This document shows, in pieces, positions 20,905 through 33,115 of a stretch of DNA of 64,000 nucleotides. The translations under genes and the position numbers were made by a program. Positions within the stretch are counted from its first letter, which is position 1, and every line of letters starts with the position of its first letter. The stretch comes from Alisma plantago-aquatica (Eukaryota; Streptophyta; Magnoliopsida; Alismatales; Alismataceae), in contig OY856409.1 of the NCBI GenBank assembly GCA_963693085.1, positions 294,848,058 to 294,912,057 of the forward strand. The letters are read 5' to 3'. The notes under the pieces were generated by a model, which did not search any database, was not told where the DNA came from, and saw only the letters and a list, made by a program, of their open reading frames with translations.

Positions 20905-23900
20905 GTTTTGTAGTAGAGTCATATTTGTCGTCCTTGTACTCTCAAGTCTTGGGGTTTTTTTGTAGATGTTGAATGTTGATACAAGGTTTTTGGCAGTATG
21001 CCATGGTTGTACATGTATGGCTTGTATATATATGCATGTTATCTTTTTGTAACAGGCTTGTGGCAAGATGGCCACTATACAGTGATGTAAATACCTTTAT
21101 GGCATGATATGTGATACAAGTGGCACCGTTTGTAGATCTTGATGTTTTTGTTTGCACTTGATATAGTTATATCAGATCAATTTTAATTTACCATGTTTCC
21201 TGGTAACCTAGATGTTTAGTGTTAAGTCTGCGCTTTAGTTTTGAGTAATCTCGCTAGTTTGGCATTGGTTTGTCATGTTTTCCCTTCACCACCATGTTCG
21301 TTCTCTCCTAGGACACCCACTCCACCACCCCACTACCTGAACCGTTCCACCCAGGACAGTCATTCTACCATCCAAACCTATTGCTTCCTAGATATCATTT
21401 AACCTATAAGCCCGCACTTTACCCAATGCTTCTCAAACCACAATATAAGAAATAGTGGTGGTTGGGAGCTGAAGGTTAGCCATCATAGAACTTATTTCTA
21501 CCTACCTTAGCATTCGTATCTCATTTGACCTACTCCCACTCCACTTCCATCATCTTCCACCTGAAAACCCTAGATTTCCAAGGTTTTGGCCACTTCCATC
21601 CATTATCTTTTGCCATCCATCTACCAAGGAGCAAGGAGGAGGTGCATCTACAACTAGAGATAAAGGAGGAGTCTTCACCCATACAACTAGAGATATGGGG
21701 TTGACAATATGACTTTGATACCATATTTGGGGAAAGTGATATTTAAACTCTATATATTCATTTTCTAATGATTATCTTCTACTTCTATCTAATTTTCCAT
21801 GGATTGCTTATTTGAGGAATGTTTGGTCAAGTCTAGATTTTGGGGACACAGTTGTATGATGAGTGTGTGTCCTAATTGTCAGTTTTGACATTCGTAGAAT
21901 GAATAAGGGCAGATACCTTCTAATTTGTTCTTGAAAACACCTAGGTTCTTGGGGAAATGTCTTATAGGTGGCTACTAAGGGATTTTGTCCTAGGCCAAAA
22001 TAGTGGATCTATGTCTAGATACCCATCATCGTACATATATATCCACTCTCCTACTCTTAAGTGTGAGATCTAAGTAGCTAGCTTGGAGACACTTAATGTC
22101 GTTGGTGTGGAGCAACTCAGAGGCTAGATGGGAGGAGTCATGAGGTGTAAAACCTTCATCTACACCCTCCATTACAACCCCTATCCCCCACTTTCCCTAA
22201 GTTGTTCCATTATAGAAACCTATACTTTTTAGATCCTTATTGAATTACACCTAATCTGAATCAAATGAGCCTCATAGGAAGAATAGGGGGTAATAGGGAC
22301 TAGTTCCTTTATACACACCCTATTCCGCCCATGGCCAATTAGTAGTATAGGGCAATTATCTTACATTTAGCTTGATTATCTAGTTTTATAATCTAAGTGA
22401 ATGAGTCATATTCACATATCATGACTCCCAACCTAGGTGATAGTCATATTACCCCAAATAACCCAGACCTCCATTAAATGTAAAAACCCTAATTTCTCTT
22501 TTTCTTAGTTAATGTTTACTTAGTTAGCTTCTTTACTTTCTTAATTAGTTACTTTCCTTATTCATGGTAGCTAGACCTTTTTAGTTTATTAGTGTTCATT
22601 TATGATTGATTGTTCTTACCATGGTTAGTCATTCGCTAGCTTAGTCCTTTTCTCACTCTTTTGCTTAAATTGCTAGTATAGTGCCTTTTTTGCCTAGTTA
22701 AGTTAATTGACATGTCTAGTTGATAGTTAGCATTGCTTTATTAGTTTAGTATTTAGTGATACCACTTTCCTTAGCTTAATTTCTATTTTCTTGCATAGTT
22801 ACCATGCTTTTCTAATTAGACCTAACTCGTCTAGGGTTATAGTAGGTTTTCCTTCTTGCTTTTTCTTAATTGCTTGACCAACCTAGTGTAACTCACAAAG
22901 CCAAGATTAAACTCTTGAACCCTTTAGGAACCTAGCCTAAATGAGCCAAGCTCTAAACCACCTTATCTCCCTTGGATTCTACCCTGACTTGCCATTTTGT
23001 ATACTACTCTTGAGCCGCTGTGTTTGCGAATTTGTTTAAGAATGTGTCCAAACTGAGTTTTATAAATATTGAAAGAGACAAGCGTGTGCCTAAGGTGTGT
23101 CTAACAAATCAATTGGTTTGGGATCTTGTGACGCATCAAGCTTTCTGGCACCATTGTCGGAGAAAGTACCATGGCTCCCTATTAGTTGTGGTGTGACTCT
23201 CCTCTTAAGCACGGTCTTTTGCCAATTTAGTTGCTTGCATCTAGCAAGCACATCAGTAAACAAAAAAACTTAGTTTTTAGGCTTGGAGCAGATATGAGGC
23301 ACTTTGTGTTGCATTAGATGCCTTTTAGAGTTATGGACTTTGGCACACATAGTCTGATGAGGTTTATAAATAAAAGAAAATTATAGTAGAAGTGACCAAG
23401 TTCTTTACAAGAGTAGCATAATTTCCAAAACTGACACGTTTACCATTTATGGCCCATACGATTGATCCCTTTACAATGTAAAATCTTAGCATATCATGGT
23501 TCGTATTTTAGTGTACAACAACGCAAGGTTGCTCAAAATAATTGCATGAGTCGTTAACATATTTAATATGAAACTTATCATTCAAAACATAAAATGTTAT
23601 AAAGTCCAACTAAAGATACAAATGAAGAAGCCTGAGAAGAACAATCCTCAGCTGTATTTTAAGGCACATAGAAGATGCCTAACTGGAGATAGAGATACTG
23701 TATCTTACACTTGCTTCGGGAGGGGTGCTAAGGACCAACAATGAAGGACCATTTCTTTATCTCTGTTGGGTTAGAGGTCTGAGGATTTGTTAAGGTGGGC
23801 TAAGTTCCAGATAAGAAGATGCCACCCCAAACTTAGGAGAGGTAATATTGCTGCTTGTCCTTAGAGTAAAAGGACATAGGCCAACTTGGATACATACCCA

Positions 23901-25090
23901 TTCATGGCAAATGTTCCATACAAAGTGCCTCCACATAATCGACAAGGTGATGCCTAGAAGGAGGTAGGGTTTACCTTCCAGGCAGATTGCACTAGATGCT
24001 GGTGGTAGAGAGAGCAGATGGAAAGATGAAAAGGAGATGAGATGAGTTAATATTGTCTTTATTCTGTTTAGTTCATAAGCCAAGTGAGTCTACGTGTCTT
24101 GGACCTAAGAGAAGACAAGTCGTTTCTTTGTGTGTGGCCAAGAACAACACTCCTAGAGTTGCAAGAGGGGCGTGCGATAAAACTGCACTGGAATCAATCA
24201 CCCTTTCTCATTTGGACCATTGACGAGGGTGGAAGAGAACAAATCGATGGATTGGAGAGTCAGAAATATGACTAACTTGGATGTTGTTGAAGTAAGTCTC
24301 CAAGAAGAGATGTGCCAGAAGAGATGCATAACCTATTAACTAAATCTAATCATGGAGATTGAATCAACATAGTCAATTTAAAAATTGAAAGTAACATCTC
24401 ATGTGCATCATGAGATGTAGATGAATGAAATCCAACCTCTGCAATTTATAGTTTTCAGGGAACATGCATCTTCTCTCTTTGCATGATTCATGCATGTCAG
24501 ATTGGCATGAATGGTAGACACTTGCCATGAAAGGCAGATATGGACCGGCACGCAATTGAAGATTACAATTTACATAACTATAACAAGCTGTAACAACCAA
24601 GGCGAAACAAACGGCGTGGTAACTGGCCTGTGAAAGGTTTGAATGCCGCACACTGGTTTGACAAGAGAATCTTTTTTCCTCTCTTTCCTATCATAACGAT
24701 CTGGCCTTTGTCGCCTAGTTTGCTGTGATCCTGTAATTAAAAGCAGAGCTTGCTTCCCTAAAAATTTCGTTTCAGTCCTCGAAACTTGGGGTTACGCGAC
24801 GACTCACATGTGGTTAGGTTCACCGTTACCTTTGAAAGTGTGAGTTCGCAAGTTGGGAGCACTTGTCTTCGTCGTCAAGAAAGCGACGACAAAGGCTTGG
24901 ACCTGTTCAACAGAGTAAAGAATAACAAAAGATATCACGAGGGATGCCCAAAACACGTTATCTTGTCGTTTACTATATCGAATTGTGCGGCTTACCGGTA
25001 ACCAGCCATATATATCATGGAAGACCACATAAGATTTCACAATTGATTATGACAATCCAATCAAGATATTTTCACGAGACTCGGAACAGC
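20905..25090. other. Intergenic DNA with degraded repeats, no gene recognised
   Basis: No frame here carries a recognisable domain. 21240-22860 is T-rich low-complexity DNA, with one decayed primer-site-like word at 23141. Much of it is probably very old retroelement sequence. Confidence 0.4.
23141..23168 (+). other. Decayed primer binding site-like sequence
   Basis: CTTTCTGGCACCATTGTCGG resembles the TTTGGCGCCGTTGCCGGGGA primer site (Asp-type) found after 5' LTRs of many plant Ty3 elements, with several C/G-to-T/A changes. The CATCA just before it (23134-23138) could be an LTR end. No matching second LTR was found. Confidence 0.35.
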
Positions 25091-25092
25091 GT

Positions 25093-25225
25093 GGGATGTA
25101 GAATGAGGTGGAATTAGCATCTACATTGCAAGCAAAGATTTGCCAAAAAGAGAAGAAGACTTTGTAGAATGAGGCGGAATTAGCATCTACGCTGCAAGCA
25201 AAGATTTGCCAAAAAGAAAGAAAAG
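25093..25225. repeat. Two-copy tandem duplication of about 70 bp
   Basis: TGTAGAATGAGG(T/C)GGAATTAG through GCAAGCAAAGATTTGCCAAA occurs at about 25096-25160 and again at 25165-25222 with a few differences. It lies 0.3 kb beyond the stop of the desaturase gene, on its 3' side. Confidence 0.85.
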
Positions 25226-25530
25226 GAGAGAAAATGATTGATTTAACAATAATACAGTATGACAAAGACGGAAGAAAACTGTTCATGTTCCTTCTTTTTT
25301 TGCTCACACAAAAATCCAAAAACAAGGTGACCGAGCTACCTTGTGGTAAGTTATACATAAAAACATTTGTATCAATGTGAAACAGCCTATCACAAGGAAT
25401 AAAGAGGACATATATTATGAGATCACTGGTACCATCTATATAGGGATACCAGTGTACGGCATTCTTCCGAATGATGATATATTGTAGATCTCAGATTCAG
25501 ATGCGGCTAGCGCAAAAGGAAAAAGGATTT

Positions 25531-26943
25531 TCAACCAAAGGTGTTGACGGCCTCCCAGACGAGATTCTTCGGAGCGGGGTTGGACAAGTCCCTGGCCTGC
25601 ATAGCGGCAGCTCTTAGGACCTTGAGCGTCCTCTTGTTAGCCTCCAGGAAAGGTGCGGCGTTGTAGCGCAGGTTGTGCTTCTTGCAGAGATCCTTGACGA
25701 TGGGCGAGATGGAGCGGAGGTGGCAGCGCGGGAGGCGTGGGAAGAGGTGGTGCTCAACCTGGAACTGGAGGCCGCCGTGGAACCAGTCCATCCATGGTGG
25801 GCAGACGATGTCGACGGTCCCTGCCGTCTGCTTCTCGAACCAGTCGTTCCCGGTAGGCGGGCCGACGTAGACGTCGCCGGAGAAGTGGTTGAGTGTGAAC
25901 TGCACGTGCTGTAGCCCCGTGACGGAGAAGCTGACTAGGATGTACGCCAGGCGCTCGGACCAGTTGGGTAGGAAAGATAGGAAGAGCGAGTACCATGCCC
26001 AGAAGACGACGATGCCGAAGAGCTCCTGGAACCTGTACGGTACCTTTTTGTTGGAGAGCAGCAGGTTGAAGGACTGCCCGTAGAGGTTGATCCTGGCGAA
26101 GCACATGACAGGGTAGAACGTCCAGTGCTGATAGCTGATGAAGAACCTGGCCGCGGCGTTGAAGTGAAGCTTCCTGTTGTAGAACACCGACGTGAGGGAC
26201 TTAAAGAAGGCGTTGGATACGCAGAAGAGCGGGATGTGCTGCAGGTCCGGGTCGTAGTCGAGGCTGTTGCAGGCGATGTGGTGTGCGTTGTGGTTGTACT
26301 TCCACCACCCGATGCTAATCCCCGTCATGCAGTTCCCCATCACGACCTCCGTCAGACGATTCCATGCCGGGGAGATCATGACATTGTAGTGGCCGGCGTC
26401 GTGGCCCACCCAACCAGATTGGATCCAGGTGAACCCCATTATCGCCGCGGAAAGCAGGTGGGCCCAGGGAGCGGTACAGCCCAGGGCGAGGTAGATGGAT
26501 GTGGCTAGGAGGCAGATCATGAAGCACATGGAGAAGAACACGCCGTGGCCTTTCTGCTCATACATGCCGGCCTTGGCGAACTCGGCGGCCAGGCGGCGGA
26601 AATCCTTGGAGACCTCCGAAACGCGGTAGTCGGCGTACTGGCCGACGTAGTAGCGGTCCAGGAGACGCCAGGCTGTTCCTGGGTGGTATGCGATGAACGC
26701 GTCGGTGGCGTCCTGGCCGGCTAGGTTGATGAGCGGGAGGCTCCCGCCTGGGTGGTGGTCCACCCATGAGGTCACGTCGTAGACCTTCCCCTGGATCGAG
26801 ATCCAGAGGTCGGTTGGCGAGGTGTGGCGCTGGAGCTCCTCCGTCGAGATGCTCCTCTTCTTCTTCGCCTCATCCGGAGCAACGGCAGCGCCAGGGAGGT
26901 CCTCCGTTATCTCGTTCACCAGCTTCGTCGCCTCCACCGTCAT
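25531..26943 (-). CDS. SLD: Cytochrome b5-fusion desaturase, sphingolipid delta-8 type
   Basis: An intact single-exon gene of 470 residues from ATG 26943, close to the roughly 450 usual for the family. The amino part is a cytochrome b5 domain with heme ligand motif HPGG at residues 64-67. Hydrophobic segments and three histidine boxes follow: HDAGH (181-185), HNAHH (218-222) and QVEHH (395-399). Gln in place of the first His of the last box is typical of front-end desaturases. In plants this family is mainly the sphingolipid long-chain base delta-8 desaturase of the endoplasmic reticulum, which takes electrons through its own b5 domain. A delta-6 fatty acid desaturase cannot be excluded by motifs alone. 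An upstream in-frame ATG at 26982 would add 13 basic residues; 26943 is preferred because MTVEATK fits the family start better. The known Arabidopsis genes are also intronless. It is the only convincing host gene in the window and is much more GC-rich than its surroundings. Confidence 0.93.
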   Translation of the reverse strand: MTVEATKLVNEITEDLPGAAVAPDEAKKKRSISTEELQRHTSPTDLWISIQGKVYDVTSWVDHHPGGSLPLINLAGQDATDAFIAYHPGTAWRLLDRYYVGQYADYRVSEVSKDFRRLAAEFAKAGMYEQKGHGVFFSMCFMICLLATSIYLALGCTAPWAHLLSAAIMGFTWIQSGWVGHDAGHYNVMISPAWNRLTEVVMGNCMTGISIGWWKYNHNAHHIACNSLDYDPDLQHIPLFCVSNAFFKSLTSVFYNRKLHFNAAARFFISYQHWTFYPVMCFARINLYGQSFNLLLSNKKVPYRFQELFGIVVFWAWYSLFLSFLPNWSERLAYILVSFSVTGLQHVQFTLNHFSGDVYVGPPTGNDWFEKQTAGTVDIVCPPWMDWFHGGLQFQVEHHLFPRLPRCHLRSISPIVKDLCKKHNLRYNAAPFLEANKRTLKVLRAAAMQARDLSNPAPKNLVWEAVNTFG

Positions 26944-27009
26944 CGTGTAACAAGGGGAGCGGCAGATCGGGCGCCGTGGCAAAGGTTAGGGTCGGCGTGA
27001 ACAGGACCG

Positions 27010-27105
27010 ACCGATGATGATAAATATCTCTTTCTCTCTTCTCTCTCCCTCTCTTGTCTCTTCTCTTCTCTCTCTTCTCTCCTCTCTCAACGGAAAAATG
27101 CTCCG
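27010..27105 (-). promoter_or_regulatory. GA-rich 5' leader of desaturase gene
   Basis: The minus strand is a long run of GA/GAA repeats between the predicted transcription start and the ATG. Such GA-rich leaders are common in plant genes. It may bind GAGA-type factors, which is inference. Confidence 0.5.
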
Positions 27106-27204
27106 CGAGGGAGGGGGTGGAGAGAAAGAGGCAAAGGAGGTGGGAGAGAAGAAGTAGGGGGAGAGAGCGGTGCAGCGAAAGAGAAACAGATCACCAGGGG
27201 ATAT

Positions 27205-27214
27205 CCTTATATAG
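27205..27214 (-). promoter_or_regulatory. TATA box of desaturase gene
   Basis: CTATATAAGG on the minus strand, about 260 bases before the chosen ATG. It predicts a 5' leader of roughly 230 bases that includes the GA-rich tract. Confidence 0.55.
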
Positions 27215-29031
27215 AAATAGAAACAACGTGTATACTCAAAAAAGGAGAGGACTCTGTTCGCCCATACCCTCCCCCCTATTTCCTTTCATTGACACCCTCA
27301 CGCTGAAGGTATGAGGAACGGGAGGCTCGTAGCGGAATGTGACGTGTCCGAGGACGACGAAGACTTGCACATGAGCGGGTCTTGTAGCCGCAGATTTTTT
27401 ATCCATTGGTGCCTGGGTTTCGATTCGGAAAGATTTGATTTTTGGGGATCTCACTTGGGCACGATTCAGGAGAGGAAACTAAATCGTCACACATAATTTC
27501 AGGAATTAACCAACTCCCTTGACTCTCTCCATTAATATCTACTCCCAACTCTTCAGTCTCTCCTCCCTCCCGTGTCATCTCACCTTCCACATCCTCTACA
27601 AGCTTAGGTCACTCATAACATGCCGACCTTGCGGTCCAAACCAACCCCTCTTCTATCCTGCTCACACACCACACCCACTAAAAACAAAATTCAAGATGAG
27701 GCCATGGCCATCTATCCTGCCCATTCTGATTACTCATTCAATTTCGCCAACATACGTGACATGCATCACTGTCTTGCTATAAAAATGTCTATACCAGTGA
27801 AATATATATAAGCTTGCACATTGTCGTGCCAAAATTTCAAAATTTTCTTACATTGGCATTTCATAAGCTATCATGCCCCATTCAACTTGCCGAAACATTG
27901 TTCCTTCAGTGGCCCAACACTCACTCCCACGTGACATGGGCTGGGTATATAAATGCATAATAAATCTCAATTTGGGTGGAATCCAGTGGACTTGTACTAA
28001 TCTTGTTGCACAATGGACAAAAATGATGCATCGTGATTTCATAGTAGCCTCTTCCCTCTCTCCTTCTTTACATATTCCTACTTGAAGCCACAAGGTAGGA
28101 CCGCCTTCCTCCCTTTCATCATCTACTTTGATGCATTATTACTGCATTTATACCGGTGCAACATAAATAAGTGGAAAACAATCAATTTGCAACGTTATTG
28201 TGCTAATATATCAAAAATAAATATCCTTGAGCGACATGTGAGCGTATGTCGCCATGTGTCAATCCTTGGGAGTTCAACCTACTGAGTGGGCCATAAATGC
28301 CTTGGATTTGAAGGGATCCCTTGTAAATCTATTAAAGAAACTCATGGACACCTTGTCTGGAATCTTCTAGTCATGTTCTATTCCACTCCTAAATGGTAAA
28401 AATGTACCACGTTTTCTACTAATCTCAACGCTTGCTTTTCTCCCTCATTTTTCACCATATCTCTCTCGTCATTTACATATCCCTACTTCAAACAACAACA
28501 ATAATAGACCACCTTTTCCCCCTCCCACATCCTGTGCTTGTGGTCAAACTTTCATTACATGTATTTCTTCTATTATTCACTAGATAGTCAGAGCACCATG
28601 TTGGCACATTATTTTCTTACTTGTGTAATAAAGAATGTGTCTTTTTATTTCCTACGTGTCGAATTCATTAGCATTTAGAAAATGTGTTGTATCCTTATGT
28701 GTAACTTATTTATGGTTTAATCAAATTCATTTCCAAAATTTTAAATTCGTTAATAATACTTGAGCATATTGTGAATATTTATTATTGTGTTTATATATAG
28801 AGACATGAAATGCACATTGTATAATTGTTTTGCGTTTTCTGGCGTTACTAAAAAGTGCCTAAACTTCATTAGATATGAAATCAACCACAATTATCCATAT
28901 ATTTCCTACCATTACTTACTACACTAAAACTTTCAAAAACCAATTGATCCCCACCCGTCTCTCCTCCCTTTTGGACCATCTTCCGCTCCCTTTTGGATCT
29001 ACATGATATTATTTTTCACTATAAGAGTATT
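27215..29031. other. Upstream region of desaturase gene, no gene seen
   Basis: No supported coding frame. 27980-28300 and 28370-28690 show weak resemblance to each other in order (CTC-rich block, TACATATCCCTACTT-like word, then a GACC(G/A)CCTT word), suggesting an old duplication. Confidence 0.35.
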
Positions 29032-29036
29032 GGAAA
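29032..29036. repeat. Target site duplication GGAAA, left copy
   Basis: GGAAA directly precedes TGTAACATCC and is repeated at 33976-33980 directly after the CA end. Confidence 0.85.
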
Positions 29037-29728
29037 TGTAACATCCCTGACCTGGGTTATGGGTTAACCCTAGGTGTTTTGCCTAAATATGTAATTAAAT
29101 CTTTGTGATTAACTCTGAGCATGTAATTAAGTTTCTCAGAAACGTATATTTCAGTATTTGCTCCTTTTTATTTAAAGTTGTAGCATTGTTTTGATATACA
29201 GGGACCTATGTGCAATTTACCCAGTTGAAAGGGTTAGCTTGCAATTTGCACATGATGAGATGTTCCTCTGATGTTGAGACATCATGAGAATCTCTTTGGC
29301 AAAGTTTGAGGGATTTCCCAAGCTAGAGCACCAAGGTGCAGCTGTGGAAGCAATCCCAGGGCTTGAAACCCTAATTTGGGGTAAAATGCAATTTACCCAA
29401 ATGATGGGATGCAATTTGTAAAGAATGTCATCTAAAGTATCTTTTTAGACTCTTACCATCATTTAGAGAATAAATGATGAGGAATTCACCTCAATTGAGT
29501 TATCAAGTTATGAAATATGCCTTGTGATTGAATAATCAGGGTATATGTGTAATATCTCTTTATGTATGTACCTCATTATTAGCTTGCTCTCCTTTACCTT
29601 ATTTTCCTAAGACCTTAAGAGAAGGTTTGTCCTTAGAATAAATAGGAAGGGACGATCAAGTAAAGAAGGAGGGACCTAGTTGGAATTATGGACAACTTAT
29701 GAACTAATGTTGAAAATCCTACCCCATG

Positions 29729-29736
29729 TATATAAG
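29729..29736 (+). promoter_or_regulatory. LTR TATA box (B)
   Basis: TATATAAG, 121 bases before the predicted 5' splice site. Confidence 0.6.
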
Positions 29737-30239
29737 CTCTCCTTCCCTTAGTTGCAAGGGAACTTACCCTTCGTTCCCTTACTATTTCATTTCACCAAAG
29801 ACGGCCAAGGACTGCCTTGGAGCTAAGGAGGACGACCAAGGGGTGCAAGGTAGGTTTAAACCCCTCTTCTTGCCTAATTCCATGGTTAAAACTCGAATTC
29901 AAGGTCATCTTCATGGCTAACTCTTGAAACCCTACCTTTCTAGCCGTCTCTTTTCATCCTTCCTTGGAGTTTTCACCTTGGCCAACCTGTAAGAACTCAA
30001 GGACGCCATTATATCTTGGAGCTTGAAAGCTTGGAGCTCAAGAAGCAAGCTTTAGGCGGGTTTTATAACTCTAAACCTATGCTTTACTACGTGCATCTTT
30101 ATATGCGTTTTAATGATAGCTCTTAGTATTTCCCTACTTTTCCCTGCTATTTTGCAAGCAAAACCGTGGGATATCTGTACTGTTCTTGAGCTAGAAGATG
30201 AAGGCGTGATTTCCAAGAAAAACCCACCGCTTTTCTTTT

Positions 30240-31610
30240 CCTTAAACGGTCCTAACAGTTTGCTCTCTCGGACTCAAGACCGCGAGGTGAGCAAACGGTC
30301 TCGAGACCGCGACAGGGCAAACGGTCTCAAGACCGTTTGGCCCCGTTGACCGAGCGTTGACCGTATAAGAAATCTGTTCCTAATTATATAGGCTAATTAC
30401 CCTCAAAATTTGGGAGACTAACTCCAAAGGAATCGGGAGATATGACCTTTCTAAGTCACAACTTTAAATGAATTAATTACTGATTTTCAAACGATCTGAA
30501 ATTGCCTTTTTGGGCAAACGGTCTCAAGACCGTGTAAGGTCGTTGACTAAGCGTTGACCGTATGAGATTACTGTTCAAAATTATGTTAATTAACAACTCA
30601 CCAAGTTTTATGGTCTAATTCCAAACGGGCTAAGAGTTGAAGGGTGAATACTATGGCTAACCCTAGATAAAATCAGTACTGAAATTATGGTGACCTAATT
30701 AGAGTTTTTAGGGTTGATTGACCTAAACGGTCTCAAGACCGTTTGGGGGTCACCAAACGGTCTCAAGACCGCGAGGGCAATCAACCAAGACCGTTTGAAG
30801 GTCTAGGGTTGAGTAATTTGACCAATTGAGGACCCAATTGCAAATAAGTTATCAATTTAATCAAAATTCTGTTTTGTGGTCCAATCATGGTTCAACCCCT
30901 ATCAAATCACCTTAGACTTTGATGAAATCTTGGGAAAACGGTCTCAATACCATGTGGGGTCCACCCACATGACCTCAGGACCGTTTGGGCCAAGTTTGGG
31001 CCCAATTGGAGCTCAATTGAAGGGTTCAACCTTGTGTTGATGCACACTGTTGAGTGTTGATGGGTGAACATTGATAGACCCTAATTGAATCGATTTCAAC
31101 CATAATTGGTTAACCATTATGGGTCAATTGAATGACCAAGTGATCAAGCATAATCTTAATTGACTCAATCCATAAGTGGTCAACATAGATTTGACCTTTT
31201 GAGGGCTTCAACATCGGTGGACATCATCGATTGCTTTGTTGATGTTGTTGATGGACCAAGCGGCTGTGACCATGTGAGCCTCGCGGTCTCAAGACCGTGA
31301 GAGGGCTCGCGGTCTCAAGACCGTGAGAGGGCTCGCGGTCTCAAGACCGTGAGGGGGCTCACGGACTCAAGACTGAGAGGAGGCTCGCGGTCTCAAGACC
31401 GCGAAGGGCCTCGCGGTCCTGAGGTCAAAGAAGGGCAAACGGTCTTCATGACCCTCGCGGTCTCAACTCAAATTTGTCTTCGCGGTCTCAACATTAACTT
31501 GAACCAATAGGAGGCTTCGCGGTCTTGAACCCTTAAAGAGGCTCGCGGTCTTGGATCTAGAAGGAGGCTCGCGGTCTTGGAAAGTCAAAGTGGGCAAACG
31601 GTCAACACTT
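30240..31610. repeat. Palindrome cluster (B), with a TCGCGGTCT arm variant
   Basis: AAACGGTCTCAAGACCGTTT copies lie at about 30243-30340, 30513-30545, 30724-30810 and 30935-30990. From about 31280 to 31600 most copies change to TCGCGGTCTCAAGACCGYGA, with some half sites. Both arms have changed together in the best copies (31385-31405). Confidence 0.9.
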
Positions 31611-31724
31611 TCAACCGATCTCAATTCAATTAATGATTAATGATTGAAATTAATCAATGTGATTCAAGATTGACCATATTCAATCATTTGATGATGTAAA
31701 TGCTTCAATGTTGCTCAAATCAAA

Positions 31725-32360
31725 CCCTAATGATAATCTAGGATAGTAAGGGGTTATTTGACTAAGGTTTTTGACCATGATAATGATCAATGGGGTGAAT
31801 TACCAACATACCCCTGAAAGGTCAATTGAGTTATACCTTGCTCAATTCAAACCCTAATTACATGAGAATGATGTTTTTAGTCATAATGACTCTATCTAAC
31901 CTGATCTAGTCTAATGTTATCATTAACCATTAGTATGATGAAAGAGAAAGTACTTCTAGAGAGAGAAAGTACCCTAGAGAGAGAAAGTAACTCTAATCAC
32001 ATAATGGTGATGTTGTTGGCTATGTTAGCCTATGATGACTCAATCCAACCTGTTTTAGAGTGATGTTGACATCACTTAACATTATGATGAGAGAGAAATT
32101 ACTTTTAGAGAGAGAAAGTACTTCTAGAGAGAGAAAGTACCCTTTTTAAATGGAAACTCAATTGAAGCATCCCCAATACACAGAAATGAGCATAATTAGG
32201 GTATGATCCACCTGTGTGAGATCATAGAAACCCTAATTATGATAAATGATGAACCTTTAACTAATCCAAGAGCATCAATGAAGATGTTACTCATACATGA
32301 TGATGTTATGAGTTTAATTCACCTTGATGTGAATAGTAAACCCTAATTCAAGGGTGATGG
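31725..32360 (+). repeat. AAACCCTAA (telo-box-like) cluster in solo LTR B
   Basis: AAACCCTAAT-type words recur at about 31724, 31849, 32229 and 32338 on the LTR sense strand. GAGAGAGAAAGTAC repeats lie nearby (31955-31995 and 32090-32145). Confidence 0.7.
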
Positions 32361-32991
32361 CATGCTTTTGAGTAATAAACTCTATTTGATTTGAGTTAAA
32401 GATTTAACTCTTATGACAAGAGTAGGAAGTACATTCCTTATTTTTGTGTTACCTTTATCAGATATATTAACCATGCAGGTTCTGATATGAAGGTAATCAT
32501 ATCCAGGTATGGATGTTGATGTTATATTCATTGAAGGCATGTTTTTAGCCTTATGAATAAGTAAAGTAATCTGATGCCTTGCCAGTGGCATCCTATACTG
32601 ATAATGGGCTGTGAGAGCCATGAATACCATCAAGGTCATGCCTTAGAGATGACTTGTGATGAGGATAATGAGAAATGATGATTGATATGAGTTAGGCCTG
32701 TTACATTTAGTATTCTTCTTTTATAGCTGCTATGCTACTGTTATTGTTTGAAGAACAATGTATGCTGTTAAAGAATACTGAATGTACCTAACTAATCAAG
32801 TATAATGTAGAGCCCTGATCATAGATCCATCATTGTCAGAAATTAAGTGATGGTGAAACAGGTTTTCCTTAGGGAACTCCTGGAGCACATACTTTTGAGT
32901 ATGTGGGGTACATGGATGTGTAGAACCTTACATCCTAGTGTAGGAAAGTGATGTAGATGTGGAATCCATCCATCCTTCACTATAGTTCCAT

Positions 32992-33115
32992 ACCGTATCA
33001 GTGGTAGGTAAACATGAAACCTCCTGATGACGAAGAAAGCACAGATATCCGTATCAGTGGTAGGTAAATATGAAACCTCCTGATGACGAAGAGAGTACAG
33101 AACGCCACTGTGACT
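32992..33115 (+). repeat. Two-copy tandem repeat of about 58 bp in LTR B
   Basis: CCGTATCAGTGGTAGGTAAA through GAAACCTCCTGATGACGAAG occurs twice, from about 32995 and 33049. The equivalent region of C at 35820-35940 has GGGAGATTG(A/G)TGATACAT repeats instead. Confidence 0.8.

Noticed and set aside
25754..26104. Long Arg/Pro-rich frames on both strands inside the desaturase gene
   Set aside because: Shadow frames of a GC-rich coding sequence. The desaturase frame has all motifs.
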